Source: UBA1431 sp002329665 (GTDB lineage Bacteria; Bacillota; Clostridia; Christensenellales; UBA1431). From it: a stretch of 64,000 nucleotides of DNA. Position numbers and translations under genes: made by a program. The notes under the pieces were generated by a model that made no database searches, was not told the origin of the DNA, and saw only the letters and a list, made by a program, of their open reading frames with translations. The stretch spans positions 62,001-126,000 of the forward strand of contig JAXGXY010000002.1 in assembly GCA_040772545.1 (NCBI GenBank). The letters are read 5' to 3'. Positions 8,027 through 16,495 of this stretch are shown here, piece after piece. Position 1 is the stretch's first letter; the number at the start of each line of letters is the position of its first letter.

Positions 8027-8551
8027 CTAGGGGCCTATCCCGTAGAAACCGCCGTGCACGTCCATGAAGAGGGGCAGGTGCGGGGGGAAGAAGGTGAACA
8101 GGACGAAGAAGGCCCCCCAGACGGCCAGCGTGACGAGACCGGGCAGTGCCGGATAAAACCTGCTCCTTCTCAGCGTGCTGTCAAGGATGCGGTAACCGGC
8201 GAATACGGCTGCGATGAACAGCAGGATGTCCGAAACGAGGCTCGAAAAACCCAGGCCGCTGAGCAGGAAGTAGTATACGAACGGGATGAAGAGCACCGAG
8301 GCGGTGACGCTCACGGCGAGCGGGACGGCCCATTCGCGCACGCTGTATCCGAAGCGTATGCACGCGAGCGCTCCCGTGGCCAGCATGGGCCAGAAGCACA
8401 GCTTCATATGCTCCCAGACGCTTTCGTTCACGGAGGCGAAGACGCCGGCGGCCGGGAACCTCCAAAGCAGGGCGAAGGCGAAATGCAGCGCGCTCCCCAA
8501 CAGCACGGCCGCTACCGCGGGGACGATCCAGCGCGTTCTGGACGGGTGCAA
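8027..8551 (-). CDS. DUF6512-like integral membrane protein, 174 aa
   Basis: A polytopic membrane protein of unknown function with about five hydrophobic segments. The pattern ESVWEHMKLCFWP near residue 40 and an LLFIAAVFAGYRI segment fit a family of roughly 180-residue clostridial membrane proteins that I recall as DUF6512. I choose the TTG at 8551 because AGGGAGGTG lies 7 bases upstream; an open frame continues to 8764 but its extra residues look like untranslated leader. A possible promoter lies further upstream (TTGTAC about 18 bases from TATCAT, near 8589-8618, minus strand). A strong terminator follows. Confidence 0.65.
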   Translation of the reverse strand: MHPSRTRWIVPAVAAVLLGSALHFAFALLWRFPAAGVFASVNESVWEHMKLCFWPMLATGALACIRFGYSVREWAVPLAVSVTASVLFIPFVYYFLLSGLGFSSLVSDILLFIAAVFAGYRILDSTLRRSRFYPALPGLVTLAVWGAFFVLFTFFPPHLPLFMDVHGGFYGIGP

Positions 8552-8928
8552 GGGCGGCACCTCCCTTAGACGGGTACTGTTAAATAATATGATACAGCAT
8601 AACGCTTCAGAAGTACAAAACATCGCGGCAAAAGCGAAGCGTGTTGCCGAATCCCGGGTGCTTTTGTCGAACGCTTTCGCGGCGCCGGGCCGAATCAGAC
8701 GCGTCCGTGCCCAGCGCCGGCGCAAAAAAGGCGCGCCCCGCGGCCGGTTGCCAGAATTACCCACGGGGACGGCCGAAAACTATGGTTTGCACTTATCGCC
8801 CAAACATCGTAAAATAGATGCGAGCATGAAACGGGCGCGCCCGTTCCGCCCGTCGATAAAAGCGGGCTGTGGACCCGCAATCGCCGCGTCGACGGCGCGG
8901 GCCAAAGCGACGGAGAGGAAGCGCAAGG
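8552..8928. other. Divergent intergenic region (DUF6512 gene / mutY)
   Basis: This stretch of about 375 bases lies between two divergent genes. It holds the candidate promoters of both and no coding frame with a ribosome binding site. The mutY promoter is at 8787-8815; the leader from there to the TTG start is roughly 110 bases with no hairpin that I can support. Confidence 0.5.
8787..8815 (+). promoter_or_regulatory. Vegetative promoter upstream of mutY
   Basis: TTGCAC (8787-8792), 17-base spacer, TAAAAT (8810-8815). It points toward mutY and probably also serves the sigma factor gene 15 bases beyond mutY. Confidence 0.65.
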
Positions 8929-10023
8929 TTGGAGCCAAAGGCGGACATCTGGGGAAAAGCCGGCATGCCGCGGGCGCTTTGCGCCTGGTATGACCGCGCC
9001 AAACGCGACCTGCCCTGGCGGCGCACGCGCGATCCGTACGCCATCTGGGTGAGCGAGGTCATGCTCCAGCAGACGAGGGCGGAGACTGCGGCGCCCTACT
9101 ACCTGTCGTTCATCGGGAAATGGCCGTCGGCCCGTTCGCTCTCGGGCGCGGCGGAGGAAGACGTGCTCAAGGCGTGGGAAGGACTGGGGTACTATTCGCG
9201 CGCAAGGAACCTTCTAAAAGGCGCGCGCTCAATCGTTAAGCGTCACGGCGGCTGGGTTCCCTGCGACGCGGCGGCCCTGCAAAGGGTGCCCGGCATCGGG
9301 CCGTATACGGCCGGCGCGATCATGAGCATAGCGTTCGACCGCCCGGTACCGGCCGTCGACGCGAACGCGCTGCGGGTGTTCGCCCGGCTCCTGGCGCTTG
9401 ATACGGCCGGCGCAAAGCTCCACAGGACGGTCGCGGAGCATATCGGGGCGGCCATGGACGGCTGCAGCCCCCGCCGGTTCAGCCAGGCCGTGATGGAACT
9501 CGGGGCGCTCGTGTGCCTGCCGGGGATCCCCGATTGCGGGAACTGCCCGATAAGCGCCCGCTGCGCCGCGCTGGCCTCGGGGCGGACGCAAGATTTCCCT
9601 AAAAGGGCCGCGAAACCTGAAAGGCGGGTCGTCCGCCTGGCTGTCGCCATCGCGACGGAGCCCGGCGGCCGTGTGCTGGTCCGCAAGCGCAGTCCCCGCG
9701 GGCTGCTCGGCGGGCTGTGGGAGTTCCCCGCGTGGGAGGCCGGGGAAGACCCGGAAGCGGCGGTGCTAAAAGGCCTTTACGGGGCGGGGGTCCTCGGCGG
9801 CGCGCCGCGGTCGGCAGGCGGGGCCCGGCACGGTTTCACGCACCTCGTCTGGGACATGCAGGGCTATTTCGTGCAGGCGCGGAAGGCGCCGGTCCCGCGG
9901 GGATGGGCGTGGAAAACGCCGGAGGAACTTGAGCCCCTGGCCTGGCCTTCGGCGATGCGGCCGTGGCGCGCGCGCGTGCGCGCCCTCGCAGACAAAGCCC
10001 CCGCGGAAAAACACGCCAAGTAA
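8929..10023 (+). CDS. mutY: A/G-specific adenine DNA glycosylase
   Basis: Removes adenine mispaired with 8-oxoguanine. The 364-residue product has the catalytic glutamate in WVSEVMLQQTR, the helix-hairpin-helix LQRVPGIGPYTAGAI followed by the catalytic aspartate in PAVDANALRVFAR, the [4Fe-4S] cysteines in CLPGIPDCGNCPISARC, and a C-terminal NUDIX-like domain (RKRSPRGLLGGLWEFPAW) that reads 8-oxoguanine. TTG 8929 is chosen because GAGAGGAAG sits 7 bases upstream; an ATG at 8869 would add a basic 20-residue extension without a ribosome binding site. Confidence 0.93.
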   Translation: MEPKADIWGKAGMPRALCAWYDRAKRDLPWRRTRDPYAIWVSEVMLQQTRAETAAPYYLSFIGKWPSARSLSGAAEEDVLKAWEGLGYYSRARNLLKGARSIVKRHGGWVPCDAAALQRVPGIGPYTAGAIMSIAFDRPVPAVDANALRVFARLLALDTAGAKLHRTVAEHIGAAMDGCSPRRFSQAVMELGALVCLPGIPDCGNCPISARCAALASGRTQDFPKRAAKPERRVVRLAVAIATEPGGRVLVRKRSPRGLLGGLWEFPAWEAGEDPEAAVLKGLYGAGVLGGAPRSAGGARHGFTHLVWDMQGYFVQARKAPVPRGWAWKTPEELEPLAWPSAMRPWRARVRALADKAPAEKHAK

Positions 10024-10038
10024 AAAAGAGGATTTGAT

Positions 10039-11133
10039 ATGGAGCTGACCGAACTTGTCACAAAGGTGAAAGCCGGGAACCTCGAGGCGTTCGAGGAATT
10101 GTACGGCAGGTACGCGCATAACGTGTATTACCTGGCCTACAGCGCGCTTAGCGACGCCACGCACGCCGAGGACGTGCTCCAGGACGTCTTCGTGGACGTG
10201 TTCCGCTACCTGCCTTCGCTCAAGGCGGAACACGCGTTTGAGCAGTGGCTCTACCGGCTGTGCATGAACCACTGCAACCAGGCGCTCAAAATCGGCGGGG
10301 AACCGCTTTTCTTCGAGGAGGAACGCGGCGCGTACTCGGAGAGCAATCCGGATTACGTCCCGGCCGGCGACCAGACGGAGGCCGCGGAACGCCGCAGGCT
10401 CGTGGAGCACATACAGGGGCTGGGCAGGGTGGAAAGGCTGACCTTGCTGCTCACCTACGTGTTCGGCCTCGATGTCCCGCAGACGGCGTACGTCCTCTCG
10501 TGCACCGGGCTGAGCGTGCTGAGGCGCCTGTATTCGGCCCGCAAGGCGCTCGAACCCATGCTCGAGGACACGCTCCACGCGGCGGAAGGCGAGCCGGGGG
10601 TGCTCGCCCTCACGCTGCAGGAAGACATGCGAAGCCGCGCGCTCACCGACGAGGCGAAGTCGTCCCTGTTTTTCCTCGTGCAGCGGGCCGCCCGCCAGGC
10701 GGGGGGCACCACGCGCCGCGGCCAGCGGAGTTCGCAGGCGATTGCGGCGGCGTCGGCCGCTTCCGGAGGGGAGCAGAAGCGGTCGAAGAGCACGCTGGTC
10801 ATCGTCCTCGCGGTGACCGCGCTGCTGGTCATCGCCGCGGTCTCGTTCGCGGTCATCTCGACGCAGAGTCCGCTGACGGCCCCGCCCGCAACGCCGACGC
10901 CCCCGGCGGCCACGGTACGGCCAGTAAAAACGGCCCGGCCGACGCCTACGCCGACGCCTACGCCGGCGCCGACCGAGGAACCTACGCCGACGCCGACGCC
11001 GACGCCGGAACCGACCGAGGAGCCTACGCCGGAGCCTACGCCGGAGCCGACATTGGAGCCGACATTGGAGCCGACGATGGAACCGACCGAGACGCCGACT
11101 TCGGCGGAGACTTTTTCCGGGGAAGCCGATTAG
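10039..11133 (+). CDS. ECF-type sigma factor fused to a transmembrane segment and Pro/Thr-rich tail
   Basis: The first about 75 residues match sigma region 2 (FEELYGRYAHNVYYLAYSAL, then DVLQDVFVDVFRYL), and residues about 120-175 match region 4 (VERLTLLLTYVFGLDVPQTA, then LRRLYSARKALEPML). An acidic and basic linker follows, then one clear membrane segment at about residues 253-277 (TLVIVLAVTALLVIAAVSF) and an outer tail of about 85 residues made almost wholly of Pro, Thr and Glu (PTPTPTPTPAPTEEPTP). Ordinary ECF factors are soluble and about 160-200 residues. With no anti-sigma gene adjacent, the anchor may itself regulate the factor. Gene starts 15 bases after mutY with an AAGAGGA ribosome binding site. 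Confidence 0.75.
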   Translation: MELTELVTKVKAGNLEAFEELYGRYAHNVYYLAYSALSDATHAEDVLQDVFVDVFRYLPSLKAEHAFEQWLYRLCMNHCNQALKIGGEPLFFEEERGAYSESNPDYVPAGDQTEAAERRRLVEHIQGLGRVERLTLLLTYVFGLDVPQTAYVLSCTGLSVLRRLYSARKALEPMLEDTLHAAEGEPGVLALTLQEDMRSRALTDEAKSSLFFLVQRAARQAGGTTRRGQRSSQAIAAASAASGGEQKRSKSTLVIVLAVTALLVIAAVSFAVISTQSPLTAPPATPTPPAATVRPVKTARPTPTPTPTPAPTEEPTPTPTPTPEPTEEPTPEPTPEPTLEPTLEPTMEPTETPTSAETFSGEAD

Positions 11134-11250
11134 GCGCCCTGGGCCAAGAAAAAACCAGGACCATCGAAGCGCCGGAAAAAACAGCCCGGCGTTTTGACAG
11201 ATATTATGTGAGCGGACGGACCCGTCCGGAATACGAAGGAGGATCCAGAC

Positions 11251-12003
11251 TTGAGGAAACCCATTATTGCGGGAAACTGGAAAATGAACATGACCAACAC
11301 GGAGGCGAAAAAGCTCATAGGGGAGATCATACCCCTGGTAAAAGGCGCCGATGTCGAGGTCGTCGTGTGCCCCAACCTCACGTGCCTGGCCGCCGCGGTC
11401 GAACTGACGCGCGGGACGGGCATCAGCGTGGGCGCGCAGAACATGCACTGGGAGCCCAAGGGGGCGTTCACAGGGGAAACGTCGGTCGCGATGCTCAAGG
11501 ACATCGGGGTCACGCATGTGATCATCGGCCACAGTGAGCGCCGGGCGTACTTCGCCGAAACGGACGAGACCGTGAACAAGAAAGTCCTCGTCGCGCTCGA
11601 AAACGGCCTGACACCCATCGTGTGCGTCGGCGAATCGCTCGGGCAGAGGGAAGCGGGCAAGGCCGCGGACGTCGTGAGCCACCAGACCGCGGCCGCGCTC
11701 AAGAACGTGCCCGCCGGCAAGGCGGACCGGATCGTGATGGCCTACGAGCCGATATGGGCGATCGGCACGGGGAAAACGGCGACTGCCCAGGACGCCAACG
11801 AGATCAATACGGTCGTGCGCGAGACGCTGGCCTGGCTCTTCGGCAGCGAGATCGCGGACAGGGTACGCATCCAGTACGGCGGTAGCATGAACGCGAAAAA
11901 CGCCGACGAGCTGATGGCGCAGCCCAACGTCGACGGCGGGCTGATCGGCGGGGCTTCGCTCAAGGCCGCCGATTTCTCGAAGATCGTTCTTTTTGGAAAA
12001 TAA
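11251..12003 (+). CDS. tpiA: Triosephosphate isomerase
   Basis: Interconverts dihydroxyacetone phosphate and glyceraldehyde 3-phosphate in glycolysis. The 250-residue product is complete: GNWKMNMT with the active-site Asn/Lys, HVIIGHSERRAYFAE with the catalytic His, AYEPIWAIGTGKTAT with the catalytic Glu and the mobile loop, and YGGSMNAKNA plus LIGGASLKA for phosphate binding. A TTG start at 11251 follows GAAGGAGGATCC. It is unusual that tpiA stands alone, not with gapA/pgk/gpm. A hairpin terminator follows. Confidence 0.97.
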   Translation: MRKPIIAGNWKMNMTNTEAKKLIGEIIPLVKGADVEVVVCPNLTCLAAAVELTRGTGISVGAQNMHWEPKGAFTGETSVAMLKDIGVTHVIIGHSERRAYFAETDETVNKKVLVALENGLTPIVCVGESLGQREAGKAADVVSHQTAAALKNVPAGKADRIVMAYEPIWAIGTGKTATAQDANEINTVVRETLAWLFGSEIADRVRIQYGGSMNAKNADELMAQPNVDGGLIGGASLKAADFSKIVLFGK

Positions 12004-12035
12004 ACCGCCGCGACCAGGGTTGCGGCTGGTATCCG

Positions 12036-12067
12036 GCGCACCCGGCACGAAACCTGCCGGGGTGCGC
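12036..12067 (+). terminator. Hairpin terminator after tpiA
   Basis: GCGCACCCGGCA (12036-12047) pairs with TGCCGGGGTGCGC (12055-12067) with one bulged base and loop CGAAACC. The T-rich tail is diffuse (TTGCCAGTTTTG). Confidence 0.6.
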
Positions 12068-12114
12068 TTGCCAGTTTTGTAAGAAAAGTGTAGAGTAGTA
12101 ATTGAAAAAACAGA

Positions 12115-12142
12115 TTGAAAATTATGTATTATTCTGTATAAT
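12115..12142 (+). promoter_or_regulatory. metA promoter
   Basis: TTGAAA (12115-12120), 16-base spacer, TATAAT (12137-12142) in an AT-rich stretch; a second TATAAT lies at 12145-12150. An exact 11-base direct repeat follows at once downstream. Confidence 0.7.
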
Positions 12143-12150
12143 ATTATAAT

Positions 12151-12175
12151 GTATTCATCATCTAGTATTCATCAT
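12151..12175. repeat. Exact 11-base tandem repeat downstream of the metA promoter
   Basis: GTATTCATCAT occurs at 12151-12161 and again at 12165-12175, so the copies are 14 bases apart, directly after the -10 box and 20 bases before the metA start. The position suits an operator for a repressor of methionine synthesis. I do not recognise it as a known S-box, MET-box or SahR site. Confidence 0.55.
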
Positions 12176-12195
12176 GGGCTTGAGGGGAGATCGTG

Positions 12196-13122
12196 GTGCC
12201 AGTAATGATTCCGGACAACCTGCCGGCAACACAGGTGCTAACACAGGAAAATATATTCGTAATGACGCAGGAAAGGGGCATTCACCAGGACATCCGCCCC
12301 CTTCGCATCGCGATACTTAACCTTATGCCCACGAAGATCGTGACCGAGACCCAGCTTTTGCGGCTGTTGGGGAACACGCCGCTGCAAGTGGAGGTCGTGC
12401 TGCTCCAGACGGCCAGCTATACCGCGAAGAACGCTCCCGAAAGCCACCTGAAAACGTTTTACAAGACGTTCGACGAGGTGAAGGACGAGCGCTTCGACGG
12501 GCTCATCGTGACGGGCGCGCCGGTCGAGTTGCTCAGTTTCCAGGAGGTAATATACTGGGAGGAGCTCAAGCGGATCATGGACTGGGCCAAACGCCACGTG
12601 TTTTCCAGCATGTACATCTGCTGGGCCGCGCAGGCCGCCCTCTTCCACTACTACGGGATAGAGAAATACGAGCTGCCCCGGAAGATGTTCGGCATTTTCC
12701 GGCACCGGGTCACGAAGAAGACATCGAAGCTCATGCGCGGATTCGACGACACGTTCAACGCGCCGCATTCGCGGCATACGGAGATTCGGGCCGAAGACGT
12801 GCGCAGGGTGAAGGGCATCGAGATACTTGCCGAGTCTGACGAAGCCGGCGTGTTCATAGCGCAGAGCGCGGACAGGCGGCACGTGTTCGTCACCGGCCAC
12901 GCGGAGTACGACTCGGACACGCTGGCGAAGGAATACTTCAGGGACATCGACAAGGGCATGGACATCGCGGTGCCCGTCAACTATTTCCCCAATGACGACC
13001 CGTCGCAGCCCCCCATCGTCAGCTGGCGCGCCCACGCGCACCTGCTGTTCGCGAACTGGCTGAACTACTACGTATATCAGGAAACCCCCTACGACCTTAG
13101 CGAACTCAACCATAAAGAGTGA
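12196..13122 (+). CDS. metA: Homoserine O-acyltransferase (MetA)
   Basis: Acylates the hydroxyl of homoserine, committing it to methionine. The 308-residue product is full length: LRIAILNLMPTKIVTETQLLRLLGNTP region, MYICWAAQAALFHYYGI with the catalytic Cys, FRHRV, HSRHTEI, and FVTGHAEYDSDTL with the catalytic His/Glu. I choose GTG 12196 over GTG 12193 because it gives the usual family start (MPV-IPDNLPA) and sits 6 bases after GAGGGGAG. Many Bacillota MetA proteins use acetyl-CoA; donor choice cannot be settled here. Confidence 0.93.
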   Translation: MPVMIPDNLPATQVLTQENIFVMTQERGIHQDIRPLRIAILNLMPTKIVTETQLLRLLGNTPLQVEVVLLQTASYTAKNAPESHLKTFYKTFDEVKDERFDGLIVTGAPVELLSFQEVIYWEELKRIMDWAKRHVFSSMYICWAAQAALFHYYGIEKYELPRKMFGIFRHRVTKKTSKLMRGFDDTFNAPHSRHTEIRAEDVRRVKGIEILAESDEAGVFIAQSADRRHVFVTGHAEYDSDTLAKEYFRDIDKGMDIAVPVNYFPNDDPSQPPIVSWRAHAHLLFANWLNYYVYQETPYDLSELNHKE

Positions 13123-13333
13123 AGAAAGGATGTACTTGCTTAGGCAGTTAAAATAGATCATCTGGCAAAAAACCAATAGAGGCGTCTTCTTTAATATGCA
13201 AACGGTCTAGAGAAGCTGAGACATGGCTGTTTGAGAAATGGCCCTGTTTGTTTTTTTGGCGTACGCTCAGTTTTTTTAGAACCTGTATCATTATCCGTTA
13301 CGGAAATCTTTGCATATCGTGAGGAGGCTTACT

Positions 13334-14812
13334 ATGCTGGATGTACTTATTATCGGAGGAGGGGTTACCGGCTGTTCGATAGCACGCGAGCTATCGCGCT
13401 ATAAGCTGGATGTAGCGCTGGTAGAAGCGAAGTGCGACGTTGGGAAGGGGACGTCGAGCGCGAACTCCGGCATCGTCCACGCGGGGTACGACCCGAAGCC
13501 GGGGACGATGAAGGCGAGGTTCAACGTGCTGGGGAATCTCATGTTCGACCAGCTTGCCGAAGACCTCCAGTTTGCGTTCACCCGCTGCGGCTCATACGTC
13601 GTCGGTTTTGACGACAACGACATGAAGACCATCGACAAATTGCTTATTCAGGCCACGCTCAACGAGGTGGACGGGTGCTACAAAGTGTCCCGCGAGGAGC
13701 TTTTGGAGCGCGAACCCAACCTGACCCCGGAGGTCAAGGGGGCACTATACCACCCTTCGGGGGTGTGCGCGTCCTACGAGATGGTCATCGCGCTGGCCGA
13801 AAACGCCATGCAAAACGGCGTGAAGATCCACTGCAGCAACGAAGTGACGGCTATCAAACAGCTGCCCGACAACAGTTTTGAAGTCACCACCACACAGGAC
13901 GTGTACCACGCGAAGCACGTGGTCAACTGCGCAGGACTCTTTGCCGACATAATCAGCGAAATGGCCGGGGCCGAGGTTATCAAACAGAAACCGCGGCGCG
14001 GCGATTATTTTATCTACGACAAGAAACACGCTGGTTTTGTCAACACCATCATCTTCCCCTGCCCGGGGCCCATGGGCAAAGGCGTGCTCGTGATCCCCAT
14101 GCCCGAGGGGAACCTCGTCATCGGGCCCAGTTCGACCGATACGGACCTGAGGGACAGCAACTACACCCTTCAGGAAGAACTGGACTTCGTCTGGAACAAC
14201 GCGACGCGCTGCTGCCCCGACCTGCCGCGCACCGACGTGATCGCCTCCTTTATGGGGCTGCGCTCCGAGGGCGCGGAATACCACGATTTCTACATCAAGG
14301 CATCCGACAAGCTCAAGGGCTTCGTCAACCTGAGCTGCATCGCTTCGCCCGGGCTCACATCCTCCCCGGCGATCGCCAAGTACGTCGCCGGGATATTAAG
14401 GGACGAACTGCACCTTAATATGCAGCCGGACCCGGACTTCAACCCGAGGCGTGAAGGCATCAGGCATTTCTCCCACATGAGCTGGGAAGAGCGGGCCGGG
14501 ATCATCGAGAAGGACCCCAGTTACGGGCGCATCGTCTGCCGCTGTGAAACGGTCACTGAAGGCGAGGTCGTGGACGCGATCCACCGCACGCCCGGAACCG
14601 TCACGCTCGGTTCCGTGAAATACCGCACGCGTGCGGGGATGGGCCGGTGCCAGGGCGGTTTCTGCACGTGCAGGGTCATGGACCTCATCAGCCGGGAGAC
14701 AGGGATGTCCAAGGAAGAGATCACGACCCGCGGCGAAGGCTCGAACGTCGTCGTGGGCAGGATCAAGGAGTCAGAAATGGAGGGAGGGGCAGAAGATGAT
14801 AAGGAATGTTGA
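13334..14812 (+). CDS. FAD-dependent oxidoreductase, GlpA / 2-hydroxyglutarate oxidase-like, with C-terminal BFD-type [2Fe-2S] domain
   Basis: The 492-residue protein starts with an FAD dinucleotide site (VLIIGGGVTGCSIARELSRY) and a DAO-type fold (GIVHAGYDPKPGTMK, RGDYFIYDK, GPSSTDTDLRD, FMGLRSEG, ASPGLTSSPAIAKY). The last about 90 residues hold four cysteines (VCRCET... then MGRCQGGFCTCRV) of the BFD-like ferredoxin module. With the next two genes it forms the three-part set often annotated as anaerobic glycerol-3-phosphate dehydrogenase in Clostridia; no glycerol kinase or facilitator is adjacent, so the substrate is open. Start ATG 13334 follows GAGGAGG by 6 bases. Confidence 0.85.
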   Translation: MLDVLIIGGGVTGCSIARELSRYKLDVALVEAKCDVGKGTSSANSGIVHAGYDPKPGTMKARFNVLGNLMFDQLAEDLQFAFTRCGSYVVGFDDNDMKTIDKLLIQATLNEVDGCYKVSREELLEREPNLTPEVKGALYHPSGVCASYEMVIALAENAMQNGVKIHCSNEVTAIKQLPDNSFEVTTTQDVYHAKHVVNCAGLFADIISEMAGAEVIKQKPRRGDYFIYDKKHAGFVNTIIFPCPGPMGKGVLVIPMPEGNLVIGPSSTDTDLRDSNYTLQEELDFVWNNATRCCPDLPRTDVIASFMGLRSEGAEYHDFYIKASDKLKGFVNLSCIASPGLTSSPAIAKYVAGILRDELHLNMQPDPDFNPRREGIRHFSHMSWEERAGIIEKDPSYGRIVCRCETVTEGEVVDAIHRTPGTVTLGSVKYRTRAGMGRCQGGFCTCRVMDLISRETGMSKEEITTRGEGSNVVVGRIKESEMEGGAEDDKEC

Positions 14813-16043
14813 CGTTGCCATCATCGGCGGCGGCCCCGCCGGGCTGGCCGCGGCGGTGGAGTGCTACGAACAGGGCGTGAAGGACGTCGTGATAATCGAG
14901 CGCGACGTGAAACTCGGCGGCATACTGCAGCAGTGCATCCACAACGGGTTCGGGCTCCACATGTTCAAGGAAGAGCTCACCGGGCCCGAATACGCCCAGC
15001 GCTATATCGACAAGGTGGAACGCTACGGGATCGAATCGCTTCTGGACTCGATGGTGCTCGAGATCACTCCCGAAAAGCTGGTGTACGCCATCAATCCGAA
15101 AGAAGGCCTGGTGTGCATCCGGGCGAAGGCGGTCATCCTCTGCATGGGTTGCCGCGAACGCACGCGCCACAACCTCAAGATACCCGGGACGCGGCCTGCC
15201 GGCGTCTATACCGCGGGCATGGTCCAGCGCCTCACCAACCTGGAAGGGTTTATGCCGGGCAAGGAGATCGTGGTCCTCGGTTCGGGCGACATCGGGCTCA
15301 TCATGGCCAGGCGCCTCATGTTTGAGGGCGCGAAGATCAAGGGCGTATACGAGCTCATGCCGTATTCGACGGGCCTGCAGCGCAATATCCGGCAGTGCCT
15401 GGAGGATTTCGACATACCGCTGTGGTTCAACCATACGGTGATCAACATACACGGACGCGACAGGCTCACCGGGGTCACGGTGGCGGAGGTGGACGAGAAC
15501 CGCAACGTGATAAAGGGCTCCGAAAAGCTCGTCGAGTGCGATACGCTGCTGCTTTCGGTCGGGCTGATTCCCGAGAACGAGGTGGCTACGACCGCCGGCG
15601 TGCAACTCGACCGTATCACGAGCGGACCGGTGGTCGACGCGGCGCGCCAGACCAACGTGCCCGGCGTCTTTGCGGCGGGGAACACGCTGCACGTACACGA
15701 CCTGGTCGACTACGTTAGCGAGGAAGCCGAGATCGCGGCGAGGGGCGCCGTGCAGTACGTGCGCGGCGAGGCCCTGGACCCGGCCGGGAACATACAGGTC
15801 AGCGCGGGCAAAGGCGTGCGCTACATCGTGCCCCAGGTGGTGAACGCCGGGCAGGAGAGCGAACTCTATTTCAGGCCCGACGGTGTGTACAGGGACGGCG
15901 AGCTCAAGCTCTGTGCGGGCGATGAGGTGATCTTCAAAAAGAAGTTCATCCGGCTCACGCCGGGCGAGATGGAGCGCATCCGGCTGAGCGCCAGGCTGCT
16001 CGACAAGGCAGGCGGGCGCGCCCTCAGCCTGCGTTGTGTGTGA
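14796..16043 (+). CDS. NAD(P)/FAD-dependent oxidoreductase partner subunit
   Basis: A 415-residue two-dinucleotide-domain flavoprotein: FAD site VAIIGGGPAGLAAAVE, the conserved ILQQCIHNGFGLH loop, an internal CMGCRERTRHN segment, second nucleotide site EIVVLGSGDIGLIMARRL and the FAD closing motif GVFAAGNTLHVHDLVD. This resembles the pyridine-nucleotide partner seen with GlpA-like/DUF1667 sets. It overlaps the previous gene by 17 bases with a GGAGGGAGGGG ribosome binding site inside it, so the subunits are probably made in fixed ratio. Confidence 0.85.
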   Translation: MIRNVDVAIIGGGPAGLAAAVECYEQGVKDVVIIERDVKLGGILQQCIHNGFGLHMFKEELTGPEYAQRYIDKVERYGIESLLDSMVLEITPEKLVYAINPKEGLVCIRAKAVILCMGCRERTRHNLKIPGTRPAGVYTAGMVQRLTNLEGFMPGKEIVVLGSGDIGLIMARRLMFEGAKIKGVYELMPYSTGLQRNIRQCLEDFDIPLWFNHTVINIHGRDRLTGVTVAEVDENRNVIKGSEKLVECDTLLLSVGLIPENEVATTAGVQLDRITSGPVVDAARQTNVPGVFAAGNTLHVHDLVDYVSEEAEIAARGAVQYVRGEALDPAGNIQVSAGKGVRYIVPQVVNAGQESELYFRPDGVYRDGELKLCAGDEVIFKKKFIRLTPGEMERIRLSARLLDKAGGRALSLRCV

Positions 16044-16056
16044 GGGGAGGTTAGTA

Positions 16057-16416
16057 ATGATGAAACTGACATGCATATCCTGTCCGAGGGGCTGCCGGAT
16101 GGTCGTGGAGCGCAAGGGCGAAGAGATCGTCGTGACCGGGAACGAATGCAAGCGGGGCGAGGAATACGCGGTGGCGGAGCTGACTTGCCCGATGCGCACT
16201 ATCACCAGTTCGATCTTCATCGACGGCGGCGATTACCCGCTCGTGTCCGTAAAGACGAAGGATCCCGTCCCCAAGGCGAAGATCAAGGCGGTGCTGGACA
16301 TCGTACGGACGCTCAAGGTAACGGCCCCGACCGACGTGGGGGACGTGATCGTTCCCGATGTCGGGGGAACGGGCGTGGACCTGGTCGCTACCAGGAAAGT
16401 CAAAAAAGTCGGATGA
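16057..16416 (+). CDS. DUF1667 domain protein (small cysteine subunit of the flavoprotein complex)
   Basis: A 119-residue soluble protein with two early cysteines in CISCPRGCRM, another in GNECKRGEEYA and one in LTCPMRTIT, the pattern of DUF1667 proteins, which nearly always follow the two flavoprotein genes upstream. The cysteines are placed to bind an iron-sulfur cluster or zinc, so an electron-transfer role between subunits is likely but unproved. ATG 16057 (followed by a second ATG) lies 6 bases after GAGGGGAGG. Last gene of its operon. Confidence 0.88.
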   Translation: MMKLTCISCPRGCRMVVERKGEEIVVTGNECKRGEEYAVAELTCPMRTITSSIFIDGGDYPLVSVKTKDPVPKAKIKAVLDIVRTLKVTAPTDVGDVIVPDVGGTGVDLVATRKVKKVG

Positions 16417-16460
16417 ATGACCGCGGGTATGTAAAAGGCACCCGCTCGGTTTGTCCGGGT

Positions 16461-16489
16461 TTGACACCCGGTTAAAAAGCCGATAGAAT
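16461..16489 (+). promoter_or_regulatory. Near-consensus promoter for the sirtuin pair
   Basis: TTGACA (16461-16466), 17-base spacer, TAGAAT (16484-16489). Transcription would begin near 16496, giving a leader of about 225 bases before the first sirtuin. Confidence 0.8.
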
Positions 16490-16495
16490 GTTATC

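Noticed and set aside
9766..12048. A 760-codon minus-strand frame across mutY, the sigma factor gene and tpiA
   Set aside because: Its Arg/Gly-rich low-complexity middle is the complement of the Pro/Thr coding repeats; no ribosome binding site or domain.
12004..12195. A SAM-sensing riboswitch before metA
   Set aside because: The 190 bases contain the tpiA terminator and an AT-rich promoter; the conserved S-box helices are absent.
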